Below, one piece after another: positions 1 to 8,123 of a stretch of 64,000 bases of DNA. Made by a program: the position numbers and the translations under genes. Under the pieces are notes generated by a model that was not told where the DNA came from, made no database searches, and saw only the letters and a program-made list of their open reading frames with translations. Each line of letters starts with the position of its first letter. The stretch's first letter is position 1. The DNA is taken from NCBI RefSeq assembly GCF_030811555.1, contig NZ_JAUSQZ010000001.1, positions 1,488,001 to 1,552,000 on the forward strand, in the 5' to 3' direction. The DNA comes from Kineosporia succinea (GTDB lineage: Bacteria > Actinomycetota > Actinomycetes > Actinomycetales > Kineosporiaceae).

Positions 1-1376
1 CGGGTGCCCGGGGTGTCGTCCTCCTCCGCGATCTCGGCCCGGACCTCGACCCGGGCCGACTCCTTCTTCCCCGTGTACTTGATGGCGTTGTCCAGCAGGT
101 TCATCCACACCTGCTGGATCAGGCGGCGGTCCCCGTAGGCCGGCGGGAGCTTGGCGAGCACGAACTCGATCACCCGGTCCTCGCGGGCCGGTTCGAGCGC
201 GTTCCAGCAGTCCTGCGCCAGCGACGTCATGTCGATCGGCTGCGACTGCATCTGCTGGCGCTGCATCCGGGAGAAGGCCAGCAGCGCGTCGATGAGATTG
301 CCCATGTGCTCGGCGTTCTCGGTGATCTTGCGCAGGTACTGGGTGGCGTCCGGCGGCATCTCCCCGGCGTAGTCCTCGGCCATGATCCGGGCGAACCCGC
401 TCATCGCCCGCAGCGGTGCCCGCAGGTCGTGGGACACGCTGTACGAGAACGCCTCGAGCTCGGAGTTGACCGCGGCCAGGTCGGCGTTCTTCTGTTCCAG
501 CTGCACGGTGCGTTCGGCCACCCGCTCCTCGAGCAGCTCGGTGAGTTCCTGGCTGGCCTGCTGCAGGGCCCGCTGCTCGGACACGTCGTGCGTGACCTTC
601 ACGTAACCCTGGAGGCGCCCCTGCTCGTCCCGCATCGCCGAGATCGACGCGTGGGCCCAGAAGACCGACCCGTCGCGCCGCACCCGCTTGCCCTCGACGT
701 TGATCTTGCCCAGCGCCGCGGCGTCGGCCAGGATCTTCGCCGGTACCCCGGCGGCCTGGTCGGCGGCGTCGAAGAAGGCGGCGTAGGGCAGGCCGATGAC
801 GTCTTTCGAGGCGTAGCCCTGCATCCGCTCGGCGGCCGCGCTCCAGCTGTGCACGCGGCCGGAGGCGTCGAGCATGATGATCGCGTAGTCCGACGCCCCC
901 TCGAGAAGGCTCGCCAGCCGGTCCAGTTCGCTGCGGCTGCGCTCGGCGAACTGCCAGCTGTCGGTGATGTCGTTCCAGATCATCAACGCGCCGGACGTGC
1001 CGTCGTCGAGCTCGATCGGCTGCCCCGACATCATCATCCGGCGCGGTCCGCCACCGGCGTCGAAGCTCACGCTGATCAGCTCGCGTGAGATCGTCTCGCC
1101 GGCGAGAACCTTGGCCAGCGGGTCGATCTCGGCCGGGCTGCCGGCGCCGGTGACCCGCCGGGCGAGCCGTTCCATCCGGTCGCCGACGGTCACGCCGAGC
1201 ACCTCCAACAGCGAGGCCGCCGCCGGGTTCGCGTGCCGCAGCACGCGATCGGCGTCGACCACCGCCATGGAGGCCTCGGAGTTGCGCCAGAGCAGGTCGA
1301 TCAGCGAGTGCCCGCCGCTGATCGGCGGGACGAACGCCGCGGGTGGGGCTATCGGCGGGAAGGTACTGCTGGTCAC
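1..1376 (-). CDS. PAS-domain sensor histidine kinase (C-terminus cut by window edge)
   Basis: Sensor kinase of a two-component system; 458 residues are visible and the C-terminus lies outside the window. Reading from a GTG at 1376: a first PAS-like region (about residues 35-135), a second PAS with its PAC segment ending in GYVKVTHDVSEQR (about 155-268), a short coiled coil, then a HisKA domain with the H-box SYSVSHDLRAPLRAM (phosphoacceptor H315). The ATPase domain has begun: the N-box NLLDNAIKYT is present, while the G boxes fall beyond the edge. There is no membrane segment, so it should be cytoplasmic. It starts 46 bases after the response regulator stop, so the two are probably cotranscribed partners. 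GGGGGTG just upstream can serve as ribosome binding site. The signal sensed is unknown. The H-box closely resembles that of the phytochrome kinase at 15.1 kb. Confidence 0.9.
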   Translation of the reverse strand, partial: MTSSTFPPIAPPAAFVPPISGGHSLIDLLWRNSEASMAVVDADRVLRHANPAAASLLEVLGVTVGDRMERLARRVTGAGSPAEIDPLAKVLAGETISRELISVSFDAGGGPRRMMMSGQPIELDDGTSGALMIWNDITDSWQFAERSRSELDRLASLLEGASDYAIIMLDASGRVHSWSAAAERMQGYASKDVIGLPYAAFFDAADQAAGVPAKILADAAALGKINVEGKRVRRDGSVFWAHASISAMRDEQGRLQGYVKVTHDVSEQRALQQASQELTELLEERVAERTVQLEQKNADLAAVNSELEAFSYSVSHDLRAPLRAMSGFARIMAEDYAGEMPPDATQYLRKITENAEHMGNLIDALLAFSRMQRQQMQSQPIDMTSLAQDCWNALEPAREDRVIEFVLAKLPPAYGDRRLIQQVWMNLLDNAIKYTGKKESARVEVRAEIAEEDDTPGT

Positions 1377-1422
1377 GCCGCCACCCCCGGCCTTCTCAGT
1401 CGTTCTCACCAACGGATCGGGA

Positions 1423-1815
1423 TCACCACGCGTGCTCGGTCACGGACGGTATGGGCCGTCCGGTGATGGCCTCGTCGACGGCGTCCAGCAGGGCATGGGC
1501 GGCGAACGGCTTGGTCAGGTAGGCAGCGCCGAGCTCGTGGCCCCGCAGGATGTCGCGTTCCCGCGCGGAGGCCGAGACGAAGATGGCCGGGATGTCCTCG
1601 TGCCCGTGCCGCAGCCGGGTGAGCAGGTCGAACCCGTCCATGCCGGGCAGGCCCACGTCGAGCACGTAGGCGTCCGGGGCCCCGAACTGGTCGACCGAGT
1701 CGAGGGCCAGGTCGGCGTCCGGCATCGCGATGACACGGTGGCCCACCATGACCAGTCGCATCGAGATCAGATCACGGACGTCCGGGTCGTCCTCGACCAC
1801 CAGCAGTCGGGCCAC
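1423..1815 (-). CDS. single-domain (CheY-like) response regulator
   Basis: Stand-alone receiver domain of 130 residues with no output domain. The acidic pocket is E8/D9/D10, the phosphoacceptor D53 (in VLDVGLPGMDG), the switch Ser is S81 and the conserved Lys is K102 (YLTKPF). It begins with GTG behind a strong GAGGAGG site and is followed after 46 bases by the PAS kinase, its likely phosphodonor. As with other single-domain regulators, output would come from protein-protein contact or phosphorelay; the partner cannot be told from the sequence. Confidence 0.92.
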   Translation of the reverse strand: MARLLVVEDDPDVRDLISMRLVMVGHRVIAMPDADLALDSVDQFGAPDAYVLDVGLPGMDGFDLLTRLRHGHEDIPAIFVSASARERDILRGHELGAAYLTKPFAAHALLDAVDEAITGRPIPSVTEHAW

Positions 1816-2059
1816 GGTGCCTCCTCGTTCGCGGGATGTTCCGGGGAAGTCGCTTGCCCTGACCCATCGACACGAGGGAGGTGATTCCTTCAGTACCGGG
1901 CGGCCGTGACACCCGTCCGGCCCGTTGTGGGGACAGCCGCCTGACGCAGTGTCAGCAGCCGTTTCACCTGCTACGACGAGTGGCAGCCCACCGAACGGAG
2001 GCGACCGGACAGCCCGTTACGGTGCCCGGCCGCCTCCACCCGTTCGGCGTAGCGCGACG

Positions 2060-3418
2060 TCAGCCGGCGTAGACCTGCAGGAGGTCCAGACGGGTGAGCA
2101 CCCCGACCGGCTTGCCGTCGGCGACCACCATCACGGCATCGACCTGCTCGAGCGACTTCCTGACCACCTCGACCGGTTCGCCCGCGCCGACCAGCGGGAG
2201 CGCGTCCGACATGTGCTGCTCGACCGGGTCGGCGAGGTTCGCCCGGCCGGTGAACACGGCCTCGAGCAGGGCCCGCTCGCTCACCGAACCGGCCACCTCA
2301 CCGGCCATCACGGGCGGCTCGGCCTTGACCACGGGCATCTGCGAGACCCCGTACTCGCGCAGGATCCCGATCGCGTCGCGCACCGTCTCGGTGGGGTGGG
2401 TGTGCACCAGGTCGGGCAGGTCACCGACCTTCGCGCGGAGCACGTCGCCGACGGTGAGACCGCCGTCCTCGTTCAGGAAGCCGTACGACTTCATCCACTG
2501 GTCGTTGAAGATCTTGCCCAGGTAGCCGCGTCCGCCGTCGGGCAGGAGAACGACGACCACGTCGTCCTTCGTCAGCTTCTCGGCCGCCCGCAACGCCGCG
2601 ACCACGGCCATGCCGCAGGAGCCACCGACGAGCAGGCCCTCCTCCTTGGCCAGGCGGCGCGTCATCAGGAACGACTCGGTGTCGGAGACCGCGATGATCT
2701 CGTCGGGCACCGAGGGGTCGTAGGCCGACGGCCAGAAGTCCTCGCCGACGCCCTCGACCAGGTACGGACGGCCGGTACCGCCGGAGTAGACCGAGCCCTC
2801 CGGATCGGCGCCGATGACCTTCACCGGGCCCTGCTGCTTGAGGTAGCGGCCGGTGCCGGTGATGGTGCCCCCGGTGCCGACGCCGGTGACGAAGTGCGTC
2901 ACCCGGCCCTCGGTGTCGTTCCAGATCTCCGGACCGGTGGTGGCGAAGTGGCTCGCCGGCCCCTCGGGATTGGCGTACTGGTTGGGTTTCCAGGCGCCGT
3001 CGATCTCCTTCACCAGGCGGTCGGAGACGCTGTAGTAGGAGTCGGGATGCTCGGGGGCGACGGCGGTCGGGCAGACCACGACCTCGGCGCCGTAAGCGGC
3101 CAGGACGTCACGCTTGTCCTTGCTCACCTTGTCCGGGCAGACGAAAACGCACTTGTAGCCCTTGCGCTGGGCGACGAGCGCCAGGCCGACCCCGGTGTTG
3201 CCGGAGGTCGGTTCGACGATCGTGCCGCCCGGCTTGAGCAGCCCTTCCTTCTCGGCTGCCTCGATCATCCGGAGGGCGATGCGGTCCTTCACGGAACCGC
3301 CGGGATTCAGGTACTCGACCTTGGCCAGCACGAGGGGTGCCACGTGCTCGGCCACCCGGCCCAGCTTGACCAGAGGGGTGTTACCCATGAGCTCAACGAT
3401 CGATTCGGCGTACTTCAC
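2060..3418 (-). CDS. cbs: cystathionine beta-synthase
   Basis: PLP enzyme that condenses serine and homocysteine to cystathionine in reverse transsulfuration. From the GTG at 3418 the protein has 452 residues, close to M. tuberculosis Rv1077, which it resembles along its whole length. The PLP-binding Lys lies in NPGGSVKDR, the substrate loop in TSGNTGVG and the phosphate-binding loop in GTGGTITG; YLVEGVGEDFWP is typical of CBS as against cysteine synthase. Two CBS (Bateman) motifs occupy the last 120 residues. A longer reading from a TTG at 3436 is possible, but homologues begin near VKYAESIVELMG and no Shine-Dalgarno sequence favours the TTG. The SGNH esterase downstream is the same neighbour as in mycobacteria. 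Confidence 0.95.
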   Translation of the reverse strand: MKYAESIVELMGNTPLVKLGRVAEHVAPLVLAKVEYLNPGGSVKDRIALRMIEAAEKEGLLKPGGTIVEPTSGNTGVGLALVAQRKGYKCVFVCPDKVSKDKRDVLAAYGAEVVVCPTAVAPEHPDSYYSVSDRLVKEIDGAWKPNQYANPEGPASHFATTGPEIWNDTEGRVTHFVTGVGTGGTITGTGRYLKQQGPVKVIGADPEGSVYSGGTGRPYLVEGVGEDFWPSAYDPSVPDEIIAVSDTESFLMTRRLAKEEGLLVGGSCGMAVVAALRAAEKLTKDDVVVVLLPDGGRGYLGKIFNDQWMKSYGFLNEDGGLTVGDVLRAKVGDLPDLVHTHPTETVRDAIGILREYGVSQMPVVKAEPPVMAGEVAGSVSERALLEAVFTGRANLADPVEQHMSDALPLVGAGEPVEVVRKSLEQVDAVMVVADGKPVGVLTRLDLLQVYAG

Positions 3419-3575
3419 GAGGCCATCAAACCCCAACGGGCCGCCCGGGGCACGTGTCCACGGGTTTTGTGATGGCCGACCGGTCCACGGTCACCCCGAA
3501 CGCGGGACGCGCGAACTCACCGGGACGTCTCGGCCCTCCTGAGCGCGGTGGCCCGCCCGGGCGAGCCGGGCCCCC

Positions 3576-3597
3576 GGGACGCCGGGCCCGGCGTCCC
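3576..3597 (-). terminator. perfect 22-bp palindrome after the SGNH esterase gene
   Basis: The bases form an uninterrupted palindrome with arms GGGACGCCGGG and CCCGGCGTCCC, starting 24 bases beyond the stop codon of the leftward esterase gene. No U-tract follows, as is common for actinobacterial terminators. It also lies in the region upstream of cbs. Confidence 0.55.
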
Positions 3598-3620
3598 CCG
3601 TGGGCACCGAAAGCTGTTGC

Positions 3621-4640
3621 CTAGGCTGCGGTGTCACCCGAGGCGGACGCCAGCTGCTCGGCATCCCGCGGCGCCCGGCGCCGCCGGAACGCGGCCCAGC
3701 GGCCCCGCGGACCCCGGTCGGAGCCGGAGACCTCGATCGCCGAGACCTCGGTGCCCGCGCTGTCGGCGGCCAGCACCGCGGCGTGCGCCACGTCGTCGAT
3801 GCCCTCACCGCGGTCGTGGTCGGGCACCCGGTCGCGCTCGGCGGGCAGGTACCCCAGGGCGGTGGCGACGCTGGGCAGGATCGCCTCGCCCACCCGCGCG
3901 TAACCGGTGGCCGAGGGATGGAACCGGTCGCTGGCGAACATGTCGACCCGGTGCTGCCGGAACTCGTCGGCCAGCAGGTCGGCCAGCGACACCGAGGCCC
4001 CGCCCGCCTCGACCACCGCGATGGTCTGCGCGGCCGCCAGCTGACGGCTCATGCGCTGGGCGACGAACCGCAGCGGGTGCGGGATCTCCTGGATCGTGCC
4101 GAGGTCGGGGCAGGTGCCGACGACGACCTCGACCCCGGCCTCCCGCAACTGCTGCACCGACGCCGCGAGCGCCTGCACCGCCACCTGCGGCTTGATCCGG
4201 TGGGTGACGTCGTTCGCGCCGACCATGATCACGGCCACGTCGGGCTTGGGGCTCTCGTCGAGAACCCGGGCGGTCTGGCCCTCGAGCTCCCAGGACTGGC
4301 CGCCGACCCGGCCGAACATCCGCAGCTGCACCCCACGCCCGGCGATCGACGCCAGACCGGCCGAGATCACCGCGCCCGGGGTCTGCGACCCGTGGTCGGC
4401 GCCGAGCCCGACCGAGGTCGAGTCGCCGAGCATGACCAGCTGGATCGGCTCACCGGGGAAGTCGCCGTAGAGGCCCTCACCACCGGGACCGGCGTTGCCG
4501 AACGGCTGCCCGATCACCTTGCGGGCGATCTGCACCTCGGTCAGGAGCACCCCGTAGGCCGCGGCGCCGATCGCGCCCAGGCCCCCACCTCCGAAGGCCG
4601 CCGCCGTCGCGATCCTCCGTGCCCTCTCGGCTCGACTCAC
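3621..4640 (-). CDS. SGNH/GDSL-family esterase (Rv1075c-like)
   Basis: Serine hydrolase of the SGNH fold, probably an envelope-associated esterase. The start chosen is the GTG at 4640, preceded by GAAGGGAGCGCACC; a longer frame exists but its N-terminus is Arg/Trp-rich and unlike the family. That gives 339 residues: a short hydrophobic N-terminal segment (about 10-32, anchor or uncleaved signal), block I LGDSTSVGLG with the nucleophile Ser, block III VGANDVTH with the oxyanion Asn, and block V DRFHPSATGY with the catalytic Asp and His. The last 60 residues are charged and low in complexity. It lies next to cbs exactly as in M. tuberculosis, where Rv1075c is an esterase. The substrate is unknown. 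Confidence 0.88.
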   Translation of the reverse strand: MSRAERARRIATAAAFGGGGLGAIGAAAYGVLLTEVQIARKVIGQPFGNAGPGGEGLYGDFPGEPIQLVMLGDSTSVGLGADHGSQTPGAVISAGLASIAGRGVQLRMFGRVGGQSWELEGQTARVLDESPKPDVAVIMVGANDVTHRIKPQVAVQALAASVQQLREAGVEVVVGTCPDLGTIQEIPHPLRFVAQRMSRQLAAAQTIAVVEAGGASVSLADLLADEFRQHRVDMFASDRFHPSATGYARVGEAILPSVATALGYLPAERDRVPDHDRGEGIDDVAHAAVLAADSAGTEVSAIEVSGSDRGPRGRWAAFRRRRAPRDAEQLASASGDTAA

Positions 4641-4844
4641 GGTGCGCTCCCTTCGCCAGTGGGTACGAGTACCCCATTCGCAGTTGAACAGCGCAGACGC
4701 GTTTCGGCAACACCGTAACCACGGCCTGTTCACCAGTTCTGGCTTCTTTTCCCACCTTCGTCGCCGGGAGCCCCATGAAGACGCGCTACGCCCAGCCAGT
4801 GCAGCGCCTCGGCTCCGGCCGTTCATTCCCGGTTGTGACGCGGT

Positions 4845-5171
4845 CTACACCAGGTCGTGCACCGCGATGATCGCCTCGACGGCGGTGACCCGGAACAGGT
4901 CGGTGCGATCGCCCCCGCGCAGCAGGTCGTGCCCGAGCACGAGCGCCTGGTCGGCCAGGGCGTGGGCGCCCAGTACCGGTACCTCACGGCGCGGTTCGCC
5001 GTCGGCCTCGGCGGTCAGGTCGGCGATGCGCTGCAACCCGGCGCGGATCCGGCCCAGCAGCTCGGCGGCCTCGTCGCTGCTGCGAGCCGCCATCCGCGGG
5101 CCGACCACGCGCAGCCGGTCGGCGAGCCGGTCGAGACGCTTGACCGCTTCTTCGTGGGTGGGGCTCAGCAC
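4845..5171 (-). CDS. small helical protein of unknown function
   Basis: A 108-residue, highly charged, probably all-helical protein; I do not recognise a family. Heptad-like Leu/Ala spacing runs through the first 55 residues (VKRLDRLADRLRVV, AAELLGRIRAGLQRIADL). There is no signal peptide, membrane segment or Cys. It starts 19 bases after the stop of the glutamine-synthetase-like gene on the same strand, so it is probably the third gene of the operon that begins with the APS-kinase-like gene. Coding composition matches its neighbours. The function may be tied to the GS-like protein, for example as a small partner subunit, but this is inference from position only. Confidence 0.6.
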   Translation of the reverse strand: MLSPTHEEAVKRLDRLADRLRVVGPRMAARSSDEAAELLGRIRAGLQRIADLTAEADGEPRREVPVLGAHALADQALVLGHDLLRGGDRTDLFRVTAVEAIIAVHDLV

Positions 5172-5190
5172 GGCCCGATCATCGCACCCT

Positions 5191-6513
5191 TCACTGCATC
5201 TCGAACCCGCGGCGCCGTTCCCAGTCGGTCACCACCCCGTCGAAGGCCTCCAGCTCGGCGTCCGCGGCGCGCAGCACCATCGCCACCACGTCCTCCCCGA
5301 AGGCGTTGCGGGCCAGGTCCGACCCGGCGAACGCCTGCCGGGCCGCGCTCAGCGAGGCCGGCACCCGGGCCAGCCCCGGCGCGCGGAGGTCTCCCACCAG
5401 CGGCTGCTCGAGCGGCAGCCCGGCGCGGATGCCGTACAGACCGCCCGCGAGCATGCCGGCCAGCGCCAGGTACGGGTTCACGTCCGAGCCCGGCACCCGG
5501 TTCTGCACCCGCAGCGACTCGCCCCGCCCGGCCACCCGCAGTGCACCGCCCGCACCGCCCTCGGCCCAGGTGATCGCGGCCGGGGCCCCGCCGCCGTCGC
5601 GAAAACGCTTGTACGAGTTGACCGTCGGGGCGTAGAGCAGGGTGAAGTCGCGCAGGGTGGCGAGCACCCCGGCGACGAAACTGCGGAACACCGCGCTGCG
5701 CCCGTCGCCGCTGGTGCCGGCCTCGGCGGGGTCGGCGAAGACGAAGCTCCCGTCCAGGCCGCGCAGGCTCATCGAGACCCGCGCGCCGTTGCCGGGCCGG
5801 TCGTCGTAGCGAGCCATGAAGGTCAGGGCCCGCTCGTGGCGCCCGGCCAGCTCGGTGGCCGCCGACCGGAAGGCGACGTGGTGGTCGGCCGTGCGCACCA
5901 GATCGTCGTGGCGGAAGGTCAGGTCGTACTGCCCGGGCACGCCGGTGCCGTGCGACGAGTGCACGGTCAGGCCCGAGTTGTAGGCGGTCTGGCGCAGGTC
6001 GCGCAGCAGGTCTTCGTCGGCGTTCGTGCCGCCCAGGCTACGACTGGCAGGTGCCAGGTCCAGACCGGTCCAGTGCTGTGACGCCGCCTGGGCGTAACCG
6101 GTGCCGAACACGGTGAACTGCAGCGCCACCGACGCGGCCGGCACCACCCCGAGATCGGCGGCCTCCCGCACCTGGGCCGCGAGCACCTGCCGGGGAGCGG
6201 TGCGCACCGGCAGGCCGTCGGCCCGGAAGAGATTGCCCTGCACCATGACCGAGCCCGCCATCCAGGGCGCTGGGCGCAGGGTCGCCGGGTCCGGCCGCAG
6301 CACCAGTGCGCCCGACGGCGCGACCAGGCTCACCGCGCTCGGGTCGGCGCGCACCGGCTCCACGTTCAGCCCGTTGGCCAGCACGGTCGAGGAGAAGTAC
6401 CGCGCGTGCACCCGTTCGCCCTGCAGGCGCCCCGCCGGATCGGTCCACACCACCAGCACGGTGTCGACGTGCCCGGAGTTGACGAGACGCTCGAACTCAT
6501 CCAGCTCCAGCAC
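5191..6513 (-). CDS. glutamine-synthetase-fold protein lacking canonical metal ligands
   Basis: Clear homologue of the GlnA3/GlnA4-type glutamine synthetase family over 440 residues (GTG start at 6513 behind AAAGGGA, 13 bases after the kinase stop). The N-terminal beta-grasp part (VDTVLVVWTDPAGRLQGER) and the C-terminal catalytic fold are present, with NSYKRF (299-304) and PGSDVNPYLALAGMLAGGLYGI (341-362) well kept. Judged by eye against family members, every canonical Mn/Mg ligand differs: the ELEF-type pair is A130/Q132, the GEWGPGQEE-type pair is T190/D197, the HIHMSL His is R245 (with S247), and the RVENR Glu is Q337. Standard glutamine synthesis or gamma-glutamylation therefore looks unlikely, and a structural, regulatory or altered role is inferred. 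The frame is intact and composition is normal, so this is not a decaying gene. Confidence 0.85.
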   Translation of the reverse strand: MLELDEFERLVNSGHVDTVLVVWTDPAGRLQGERVHARYFSSTVLANGLNVEPVRADPSAVSLVAPSGALVLRPDPATLRPAPWMAGSVMVQGNLFRADGLPVRTAPRQVLAAQVREAADLGVVPAASVALQFTVFGTGYAQAASQHWTGLDLAPASRSLGGTNADEDLLRDLRQTAYNSGLTVHSSHGTGVPGQYDLTFRHDDLVRTADHHVAFRSAATELAGRHERALTFMARYDDRPGNGARVSMSLRGLDGSFVFADPAEAGTSGDGRSAVFRSFVAGVLATLRDFTLLYAPTVNSYKRFRDGGGAPAAITWAEGGAGGALRVAGRGESLRVQNRVPGSDVNPYLALAGMLAGGLYGIRAGLPLEQPLVGDLRAPGLARVPASLSAARQAFAGSDLARNAFGEDVVAMVLRAADAELEAFDGVVTDWERRRGFEMQ

Positions 6514-6526
6514 CGCGATTCCCTTT

Positions 6527-8023
6527 CTAGGAGACGTAGCCCCGCTCGGTGAGCAGCGCCCAGACCTGGTCCACGGCCGCCTCGACGGTGATGCCCGTGG
6601 TGTCGATGCGCAGTTCCGGACGCTCCGGCACCTCGTACGGCGACGAGATCCCGGTGAAGTCCGCGATCTCCCCGCGCCGGGCCCGGGCGTACAGCCCCTT
6701 GCGGTCGCGGCGTTCGCACTCCTCGAGCGGTGTGGAGATGTGCACGAGCACGAAGTCGCCCACCTCCTCGACCCCCGCCCGCACCTGGGCGCGCACGGTC
6801 TCGAACGGGGCGATCGGCGCGCACACGGCCAGCCCTCCGTGCCGGGTGACCTCGGCCGCCACGTAGCCGATGCGCCGGATGTTGAGGTCACGATCGGCCC
6901 GGCTGAAGGTCAGTCCCGCCGAGAGCATGCGCCGCACCTCGTCGCCGTCGAGGAGCGAGACCGTGCGGACGGTGTGGTCGAGCAGCCTCTCGGCCAGCGC
7001 CTTCGCCACGGTGGACTTGCCCGACCCGGACAGGCCGGTGAAGAACAGCGTCAGGCCGCGGCGGTGCGGGGGTGGCACGGCGCGCGCGTGCTCGCGGGCG
7101 AAGGCGGGGTGCAGGGCGCCGATGATGGACGCGGTGGTCACCTCGGAGCCGGCCGCCGCCCGCGGGCGGGGAGCCGGGGATTCGAACGGGGCCGTCGCGG
7201 GCACGCCGGTGACGGAGGTCGTGCTGGTCACCTCGGACGCGGTGGTCGCTTCGGACGCTGCGGTCACCTCGGACGCTGCGGTCACCTCGGACGCGGCGGG
7301 GCTGACGACGTCGGTGGCGCCGTGGCCGCGGGCCACGGCGGTGATGAGGGCGGTGTCGTCGGTGTGGGCGAGCCGGGGCACGGCGACCACGACGGCCTGG
7401 TCGGCGGGGCGGCCCTGGCCGTCGGAGTTGCCGGGGACGTCGGAGCTGCCGGGGACGTCAGAGCTGCCGGGGACGTCAGAGCTGCCGGGGACGACGGCCG
7501 CGACATCGCGCACCGCCCGCCAGAGACCGTCGGCGGGAAGGGGCAGCTGGCGACCGGCGCCGATCACCGCGATCCACAGCACCCGGGCCCCGGCCCGGGC
7601 GGCCCGGGTCCGCACCTCCTCGACCTGCGCCGAGGTGAGCAGGTCGAGAACCGGTACGGCCAGCACCACCTCATCGGCGGCGAGAGCCTCGCGGACCTGG
7701 GCCGGCGACCGCCGCGCCGCTCGCACCGGACCGTGCGTGAACGGCCGCAGCGGTGTGAACTCCGGCAGGGGCGGCGCACCGGCCTTGCGGGTCAGGGTGG
7801 CGACCGGGGTGCCCTCGGCGTCTTCGAGCGTGACGGCCTCACCGGCGGACAGGCGCTGCTCGACCGCGGCCGGCAGGTCCAGGGCAAGGTCCAGCGCGGG
7901 GTCCAGCCCGGCCGCGACCGGCAGTGCTCCGCTCAGCACCAGCTCGGCGATCTCGAGCAGGGGCTGGGGCGGGTGCCAGCTCAGGGGCGCGTCGGTCGTA
8001 GCGGCGTCATCACGTTCAGGCAC
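6527..8023 (-). CDS. cysC: adenylylsulfate kinase with degenerate sulfurylase-like N-terminal region
   Basis: The C-terminal 200 residues are an APS kinase, which phosphorylates APS to PAPS: Walker A GLSGSGKST, LLDGDEVRRML, the lid region SRADRDLNIRRIGYVA and the family motif YARARRGEIADFTGISSPYE. The N-terminal 190 residues resemble a PUA/ATP-sulfurylase-type domain but lack the HxxH and QxRN catalytic motifs. Between them is a low-complexity linker with tandem VPGSSD and ASEVTA hexapeptides. I prefer the GTG at 8023: it sits 7 bases after a TAGGCT -10 box, as in a leaderless transcript. An ATG at 8059 would add 12 residues but lies directly behind the hairpin of the upstream gene and has no Shine-Dalgarno. 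It heads an operon with the GS-like and small helical genes. CysND is encoded separately near 35 kb. Confidence 0.85.
   Translation of the reverse strand: MPERDDAATTDAPLSWHPPQPLLEIAELVLSGALPVAAGLDPALDLALDLPAAVEQRLSAGEAVTLEDAEGTPVATLTRKAGAPPLPEFTPLRPFTHGPVRAARRSPAQVREALAADEVVLAVPVLDLLTSAQVEEVRTRAARAGARVLWIAVIGAGRQLPLPADGLWRAVRDVAAVVPGSSDVPGSSDVPGSSDVPGNSDGQGRPADQAVVVAVPRLAHTDDTALITAVARGHGATDVVSPAASEVTAASEVTAASEATTASEVTSTTSVTGVPATAPFESPAPRPRAAAGSEVTTASIIGALHPAFAREHARAVPPPHRRGLTLFFTGLSGSGKSTVAKALAERLLDHTVRTVSLLDGDEVRRMLSAGLTFSRADRDLNIRRIGYVAAEVTRHGGLAVCAPIAPFETVRAQVRAGVEEVGDFVLVHISTPLEECERRDRKGLYARARRGEIADFTGISSPYEVPERPELRIDTTGITVEAAVDQVWALLTERGYVS
7139..7300 (+). repeat. 18-bp in-frame repeats encoding A/T-S-E-V-T hexapeptides
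   Basis: Imperfect 18-bp units, read on the minus strand as variants of ASEVTA, lie in the linker of the APS kinase gene. Because the unit is a multiple of three, copy number can vary without a frameshift. Confidence 0.7.
7423..7493 (+). repeat. 18-bp in-frame tandem repeats encoding VPGSSD
   Basis: About four nearly identical 18-bp units (core GAGCTGCCGGGGACGTC) encode VPGSSD or VPGNSD on the minus strand. With the neighbouring ASEVT repeats they make the flexible linker between the N-terminal region and the kinase. Confidence 0.8.
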
Positions 8024-8065
8024 GTCGATCAGCCTAAGTGCTGAAGCTGGGCGGGCCATGACAAA

Positions 8066-8102
8066 GATCGCCCCCGCCCGGAGGAGCCGGGCGGGGGCGA
8101 TC
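8066..8102 (-). terminator. 16-bp stem hairpin after the Bax inhibitor-1 gene
   Basis: Perfect inverted repeat, arms GATCGCCCCCGCCCGG and CCGGGCGGGGGCGATC, with loop AGGAG. It lies 21 bases after the stop of the leftward membrane protein gene and just before the cysC start region, so it should insulate the two units. Confidence 0.85.
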
Positions 8103-8123
8103 TGCTCGTGAGGGAGCGGGAGA

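Noticed and set aside
3419-3436. TTG start of cystathionine beta-synthase at 3436
   Set aside because: No Shine-Dalgarno, and homologues start at the equivalent of the GTG at 3418.
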